This document shows positions 4,981 to 8,135 of a stretch of 8,135 nt of DNA, in pieces (the stretch's first letter is position 1; every line of letters begins with the position of its first letter). The position numbers were made by a program, and so were the translations under genes. The DNA lies in NCBI GenBank assembly GCA_023261685.1, contig JAHFOM010000038.1:1-8135 (forward strand). The letters run 5' to 3'. A model generated the notes under the pieces. That model was not told where the DNA came from. It saw only the letters and a list, made by a program, of their open reading frames with translations, and did not search any database. The DNA is from Candidatus Moraniibacteriota bacterium (GTDB lineage: Bacteria; Patescibacteriota; Minisyncoccia; Moranbacterales; UBA1568).

Positions 4981-5012
4981 GTCACGTCGTTTGCGAACGA
5001 CCGTGACAAGCC
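4976..5012 (-). terminator. GC-rich hairpin after the transglycosylase gene, no T-run
   Basis: In the transcript GTCAC-G-GTCGTT, loop CGCA, AACGAC-GTGAC form an 11-bp stem with one bulged G (5007-4981). GGC/GCC can add three pairs across a TT/TT internal loop (to 5012 and 4976). It starts three nt behind the hydrolase stop, so it could end or protect that mRNA, but a U-tract is missing. The outer pairing includes the rpsF -35 box, so an operator role is an alternative. Confidence 0.5.
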
Positions 5013-5015
5013 CTC

Positions 5016-6287
5016 TTACAAGCTTTTGTAATTCCCGGAAAGACTCTGGATCGTCTTCGCATAATTATTCAAAGCATAACACGACCACCCCAGATAGCGC
5101 ATAGACGCATACGTCTCCCATTTCACGCTTGTTTTTTTCCCATTGCACGGACTAGTGATAGTCGTTTTGCCATCCTTTGCCCCGCCATCATTGGCTAGTT
5201 TCGATGCCATCGCCATCACGCCATCCGTCAGATTCCACGGGTCAGGCGGATTATGTCCGGTTCTGGACGCAATAGTGCTCTTATATCCCTTCCATGTATC
5301 GGGCATAAACTGCGCCGCGCCCATCGCACCGCCCGTCCCCTTGTAGCTTCTAGGCGGACAGGATACCTTTAGTGTTTTGTAATCATACTTCAATTCACTG
5401 GCTATTTCTTTGAAAATCCCCGCTCGATACGCACTCATTCGGCTCTGCTTGAAATCGCAACCGCCGACCGAAGCACCGAGGCGCGATTCGACGGAAAGCA
5501 TACCAAAGAGGAACCCCTCGCGGATGCCGGTCTTGCTGGCGGCGAATCGAATGGCATCTTTGATGTTTTTCGCATCATAGCTTTTACCCAGCAATTTGTT
5601 CAAATCGCCTTTCAACTCCTGTAACTTGGACTGCAGTTCCGCGATTGTCGCCTGCTGCTCCTCGAGGTCATCTTGGGTTTCTATCTTGTCAGACACCAGC
5701 GCCTGCTTCTGCTTATTCTTGAGAGCGAGCAACTCCGCATGATCCGCCTTAGCGTCTTCGAGAGAGGCTTTCTCATCACTCACCTTGGCCCGCATTTCAC
5801 TGATACTCCGGATCACTTCCTGCATCTTTTCCTGAGTGGAAAAAAGATTGTCACTTCCCTGAAGCAGACCGAGGAAATCAGCTTCAGTCAGCACGATATC
5901 CGCCAGAGGCATATCCCCCGTGAAATACATCTCCTGCAACAGGCCTCTGAGGACGTGCCGCTCAAGGATGAGCTGCTGTTCAAGATTGGCAATTTCCTTC
6001 TCTTTCTGTCCTATCGTCTGTTCCGTCTGATTGAGCAAATTCTGTACTCTCTGAATGAGCGTCTGGGTAGACGTGAGCGAGGAATTGATCTGATTCAGAT
6101 CTTGTTTCAGTGCATTGAGTTCCTGCGTTTCTTTCTTGAGCTTCTTTTCGATCCTGCTGATATCGCTCTTAATGTCTCCCGCGTCCTCTTCTGCAAAAAC
6201 AACCGGAGAGCTACCAAGCACGACAAAAACCAGCGTGAATAAAACACCACTCATCCAAAAAAATAAGTTCTTTTTTCGGTGATACAT
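5016..6287 (-). CDS. Secreted CwlO-like coiled-coil lytic transglycosylase
   Basis: Predicted to cleave the glycan strands of peptidoglycan outside the membrane. From ATG 6287 the product has 423 residues. Residues 1-32 are a signal peptide (MYHRKK, hydrophobic core, VFA|EE). Residues 36-235 form long coiled coils with a hook (LLQEMYFTGDMPLADIVL and following LLQGSDNLFS) as in CwlO/PcsB-type proteins, whose coiled coils are controlled by FtsEX in other bacteria. Residues 240-420 are an MltB-like (SLT_2-type) domain: VESRLG with probable catalytic Glu267, GAMGAAQFMPDTW (320-332), and NPPDPWNLTDGVMAMASKLAN (346-366). Four cysteines (277, 310, 381, 403) could form disulfides. The frame stays open to ATG 6443, but that adds 52 residues before the signal peptide, overlaps the recA end, and would lie upstream of the putative promoter, so I reject it. 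Confidence 0.85.
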   Translation of the reverse strand: MYHRKKNLFFWMSGVLFTLVFVVLGSSPVVFAEEDAGDIKSDISRIEKKLKKETQELNALKQDLNQINSSLTSTQTLIQRVQNLLNQTEQTIGQKEKEIANLEQQLILERHVLRGLLQEMYFTGDMPLADIVLTEADFLGLLQGSDNLFSTQEKMQEVIRSISEMRAKVSDEKASLEDAKADHAELLALKNKQKQALVSDKIETQDDLEEQQATIAELQSKLQELKGDLNKLLGKSYDAKNIKDAIRFAASKTGIREGFLFGMLSVESRLGASVGGCDFKQSRMSAYRAGIFKEIASELKYDYKTLKVSCPPRSYKGTGGAMGAAQFMPDTWKGYKSTIASRTGHNPPDPWNLTDGVMAMASKLANDGGAKDGKTTITSPCNGKKTSVKWETYASMRYLGWSCYALNNYAKTIQSLSGNYKSL

Positions 6288-6293
6288 AGAAAC

Positions 6294-6299
6294 AGTATA
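6294..6299 (-). promoter_or_regulatory. Extended -10 box of the transglycosylase gene
   Basis: On the minus strand TGGTATACT is an extended -10 (TGnTATACT); the -35 region is poor (best TTCAAG at 19 nt). Only 6 nt separate the box from ATG 6287, so the predicted start falls on or next to the A of the start codon. Confidence 0.5.
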
Positions 6300-6331
6300 C
6301 CACATCAGCCTTTCGATGCTTGAATAGAAGC

Positions 6332-6420
6332 ACAAAAAGATTTCAAAATGTTTTTTAGGGAACCATAAGGCGTTGTTGCTTCGGACGGGTTCATCTAAAA
6401 ACTTTTGAAATTTTTTTCGT
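6332..6420 (-). terminator. Long inverted repeat behind recA, probable terminator
   Basis: Arms 6332-6364 and 6388-6420 (33 nt each) are imperfect inverted copies around a 23-nt loop. The core ATTTCAAAA / TTTTGAAAT is perfect; it continues with GTTTTTAG / CTAAAAAAC and GAACC / GGTTC with two or three single-base bulges or mismatches. Downstream of the core in the transcript comes CTTTTTG. It lies 12 nt after the recA stop, fits a recA terminator, and is much longer than usual. Confidence 0.6.
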
Positions 6421-6432
6421 ACATTCCAAGAG

Positions 6433-7467
6433 TTATTCCTCAATCTCAGTCTTCACCTCAGCCACTCCTTCCTTCGACTGCTTGAGGATGGCCTTTTCAA
6501 TTTCCTTGAGAACTTTGTTATTCTCTTTAAGAAATCCCTTGACTGTTTCCCTCCCAACACCGAGCTTCACCTCACCGAATGAAAATGAATTACCCGCCTT
6601 TTTGACCACACCATACAAGACACCGGTATCCAAGATATCGCCCGCCAAAGAAATACCCTCATTGTACATAATATCAAATTCAGCGGTACGAAAAGGAGCT
6701 GCCACTTTATTCTTGACTACTTTGGCTTTGACACGGTTGCCCATCACCGCTTCACCCTTCTTGATCTGCGCGCTGCGACGCACCTCGATACGCACAGAAG
6801 AATAGAATTTCAAGGCTTGTCCGCCAGTCGTCGTTTCCGGATTGCCAAACATCACGCCGATCTTCATACGAATCTGATTGATAAAAATAACCACGACATT
6901 GGAACGCGCGATGATAGCGGTCAGCTTACGGAGTGCCTGCGACATCAGCCGTGCCTGTCGTCCCATATGTGAATCTCCCATTTCTCCCTCGATTTCCGCC
7001 TTGGGAACCAGAGCGGCCACGGAGTCAACAACAATAACATCCACCATATTGGAACGCACGAGTGTCTCTACGATATCAAGCGCCTGTTCACCATTGTCCG
7101 GCTGAGAAATAAGCAAATCATTGATATTGACACCGATGCGCTTGGCGTATTCGGGATCGAGCGCGTGCTCAGCATCGACGAATGCCGCCACACCACCGGC
7201 TTTCTGCGCATTGGCAACGATATGCAACGTCAAAGTGGTTTTGCCGGATGATTCCGGACCATAGATTTCCACTACCCGCCCGCGCGGCACGCCCCCGATA
7301 CCGAGCGCGATATCAAGCGACACCGAACCCGTCGGAATCGCCTCGACATCCACCTTGCGGATGTCACCGAGTTTCATAATGATTCCTTCGCCGAATTTCT
7401 CTTCGATCGCGTCGACAACACTCTTGATCTTGTCCTGTTCCCCACTCACTGTTTGTTTCTTCGCCAT
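6433..7467 (-). CDS. recA: Recombinase A
   Basis: RecA forms ATP-dependent filaments on single-stranded DNA, exchanges strands and stimulates LexA-type self-cleavage. The 344 residues match the usual length. Visible signatures: N-terminal oligomerisation region (AIEEKFGEG, IPTGSVSLDIALGIGG), Walker A GPESSGKT (70-77), catalytic Glu100 in DAEHALD, Walker B VIVVDSVAAL (144-153), loop L1 EGEMGDSHMG (160-169), loop L2 from INQIR to TTTGG (196-216), then the C-terminal domain and an acidic tail (EVKTEIEE). ATG 7467 gives the family start (MAKKQ). The gene follows the RodZ-like gene by 63 nt. I see no clear promoter, SD or SOS-type box there, only an AT-rich near-palindrome (7470-7483). Confidence 0.99.
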   Translation of the reverse strand: MAKKQTVSGEQDKIKSVVDAIEEKFGEGIIMKLGDIRKVDVEAIPTGSVSLDIALGIGGVPRGRVVEIYGPESSGKTTLTLHIVANAQKAGGVAAFVDAEHALDPEYAKRIGVNINDLLISQPDNGEQALDIVETLVRSNMVDVIVVDSVAALVPKAEIEGEMGDSHMGRQARLMSQALRKLTAIIARSNVVVIFINQIRMKIGVMFGNPETTTGGQALKFYSSVRIEVRRSAQIKKGEAVMGNRVKAKVVKNKVAAPFRTAEFDIMYNEGISLAGDILDTGVLYGVVKKAGNSFSFGEVKLGVGRETVKGFLKENNKVLKEIEKAILKQSKEGVAEVKTEIEE

Positions 7468-7469
7468 AC

Positions 7470-7483
7470 AAATAACATTATTT
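7470..7483. other. AT-rich dyad directly before recA
   Basis: AAATAA-CA-TTATTT is symmetric except for its centre and ends 2 nt before the recA start codon. It could be chance in AT-rich DNA, a translation-initiation enhancing unstructured patch, or a protein-binding site. The 63-nt gap (7468-7530) holds nothing else I can assign. Confidence 0.25.
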
Positions 7484-7530
7484 ATAATTGTTTACTCTAC
7501 TTACATACTAACACACACGCTACGGCATGT

Positions 7531-8135
7531 CTATTCTTGTCTGCCACTCGCGGTGAAAACGATGTCTTTGACAGGCGTTTTTTCGCTCCCCAGAGGCAGT
7601 ATCTCGCCTCCATTCAAACGCGTCAGCGTTTCCCCTGCATTCGCCGACGTCACTTTGATACGCTCCGTGGCGGATACCGTCTGCGGTTCACCAGGCTTGA
7701 TGAGGCCGCTCCAGACGACTGTCCCATCGGCTTCCAGTGTGATCGATACCGGTTTCTCTCTCACGCTAACGGCGAGTGAGAATGACTCACTTTGATTCAC
7801 AGTGTTCATTTGTTCGGTTTTCAAATCAGGAGCGGACGGCGTATAACGGGCGTCCACCGAAAATGTTTCCGATTTTTCCTTATCGAAACGATTGATGGAA
7901 AGCACCGTCACGGTATTCAGTCCCGGCTGGAGGATGAGCGTATCAGAAAAATCACCGTCGCTGCCGACAAACACCGGCTGATTGTTGATAGATACTCGGG
8001 CACCCTTGTCTGTCTTGCCGGCAACCCTGACTTCGCTCGTCTCTATCGTCTCCCCGTTGGTCGGAGTCAGGATCACCAGACGAGGCACTCCGGCAAAGGA
8101 TTGGAATTCACGGTACAGGTAGAAAAACGCCCCTC
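7531..8135 (-). CDS. RodZ-like protein, Ig-like and DUF4115-like C-terminal part (N-terminus beyond the window)
   Basis: The frame is open at the right edge; 200 residues are visible. RodZ links cell-shape machinery (MreB) to the envelope through a cytoplasmic HTH domain, one membrane helix and an outer C-terminal domain. Here the first residues (GAFFYLYREF) look like the end of a membrane segment. Visible residues about 18-95 resemble a bacterial Ig-like domain (LVILTPTNGETI, VRVAGKTDKGARVSINNQPV, GDFSDTLILQPGLNTVTVLS). After a polar linker, residues about 121-197 resemble the RodZ C-terminal DUF4115 domain (VSITLEADGTVVWSGLIKPGE, TSANAGE, LNGGEILPLG). HTH, Ig-like and DUF4115 proteins of this layout are common in CPR genomes. 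The HTH cannot be seen, so the RodZ call is partial. A GTG at 8088 is inside the frame and need not be the start. Confidence 0.72.
   Translation of the reverse strand, partial: GAFFYLYREFQSFAGVPRLVILTPTNGETIETSEVRVAGKTDKGARVSINNQPVFVGSDGDFSDTLILQPGLNTVTVLSINRFDKEKSETFSVDARYTPSAPDLKTEQMNTVNQSESFSLAVSVREKPVSITLEADGTVVWSGLIKPGEPQTVSATERIKVTSANAGETLTRLNGGEILPLGSEKTPVKDIVFTASGRQE

Noticed and set aside
5673..6242. 189-codon open frame on the plus strand
   Set aside because: It lies antisense inside the coiled-coil region of the hydrolase, has no family features, and mirrors a biased codon pattern.
6288..6443. N-terminal extension of the hydrolase from ATG 6443
   Set aside because: It would bury the signal peptide 52 residues in, translate the inverted repeat behind recA, and overlap the recA stop.
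7468..7530. LexA/SOS box before recA
   Set aside because: No CTGT-N8-ACAG and no GAAC/GTTC dyad of the Gram-positive type is present in the 63-nt gap.

Overview
The window looks like part of a Candidate Phyla Radiation (Patescibacteria, probably Parcubacteria-like) genome. This is an inference from gene style: a RodZ-like envelope protein next to recA, a CwlO-type coiled-coil lytic transglycosylase, a short bS18, an EF-P with Arg at the modified-lysine position, a secreted FN3/Cys-repeat protein, tiny anchored proteins, and mostly weak or absent Shine-Dalgarno sites. TGA ends efp exactly at the family C-terminus, so the standard bacterial code applies rather than the TGA=Gly code of Gracilibacteria/Absconditabacteria. 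All ten genes are on the minus strand, so transcription runs from right to left.

Right part (8135-5016): the C-terminal part of a RodZ-like protein (cut by the window edge), then recA, then a secreted peptidoglycan hydrolase (CwlO/PcsB-like coiled coil plus MltB-like transglycosylase domain). A long imperfect inverted repeat separates recA from the hydrolase. The hydrolase has an extended -10 box placed so close to its likely ATG that its mRNA could be leaderless.

Centre (5015-2744): a housekeeping operon rpsF-ssb-rpsR-efp with a good sigma70-type promoter (TTGCCA-17-TATACT), a leader of about 146 nt with mutually exclusive hairpins and CCG motifs, and a terminator after efp. It couples two ribosomal proteins that bind 16S rRNA as a dimer (bS6:bS18), single-strand DNA binding, and EF-P. 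The spacers of this operon carry degenerate 7-nt tandem repeats (GTT-initial heptamers), arranged as inverted arrays between ssb and rpsR and more weakly between rpsR and efp. This is the most unusual structure in the window.

Left part (2743-1): a small coiled-coil protein with its own promoter and a weak terminator; then, from a near-consensus promoter (TTGCAT-17-TATAAT), two tandem paralogues with an almost identical membrane anchor, followed 23 nt later by a secreted FN3/Cys-repeat protein. The last gene carries a perfect 165-bp (55-residue) tandem repeat and runs off the left edge.

I saw no RNA genes, CRISPR array, transposase, phage gene or defence system. Apart from the heptamer spacers and the repeat protein, the gene content is ordinary for such a genome.
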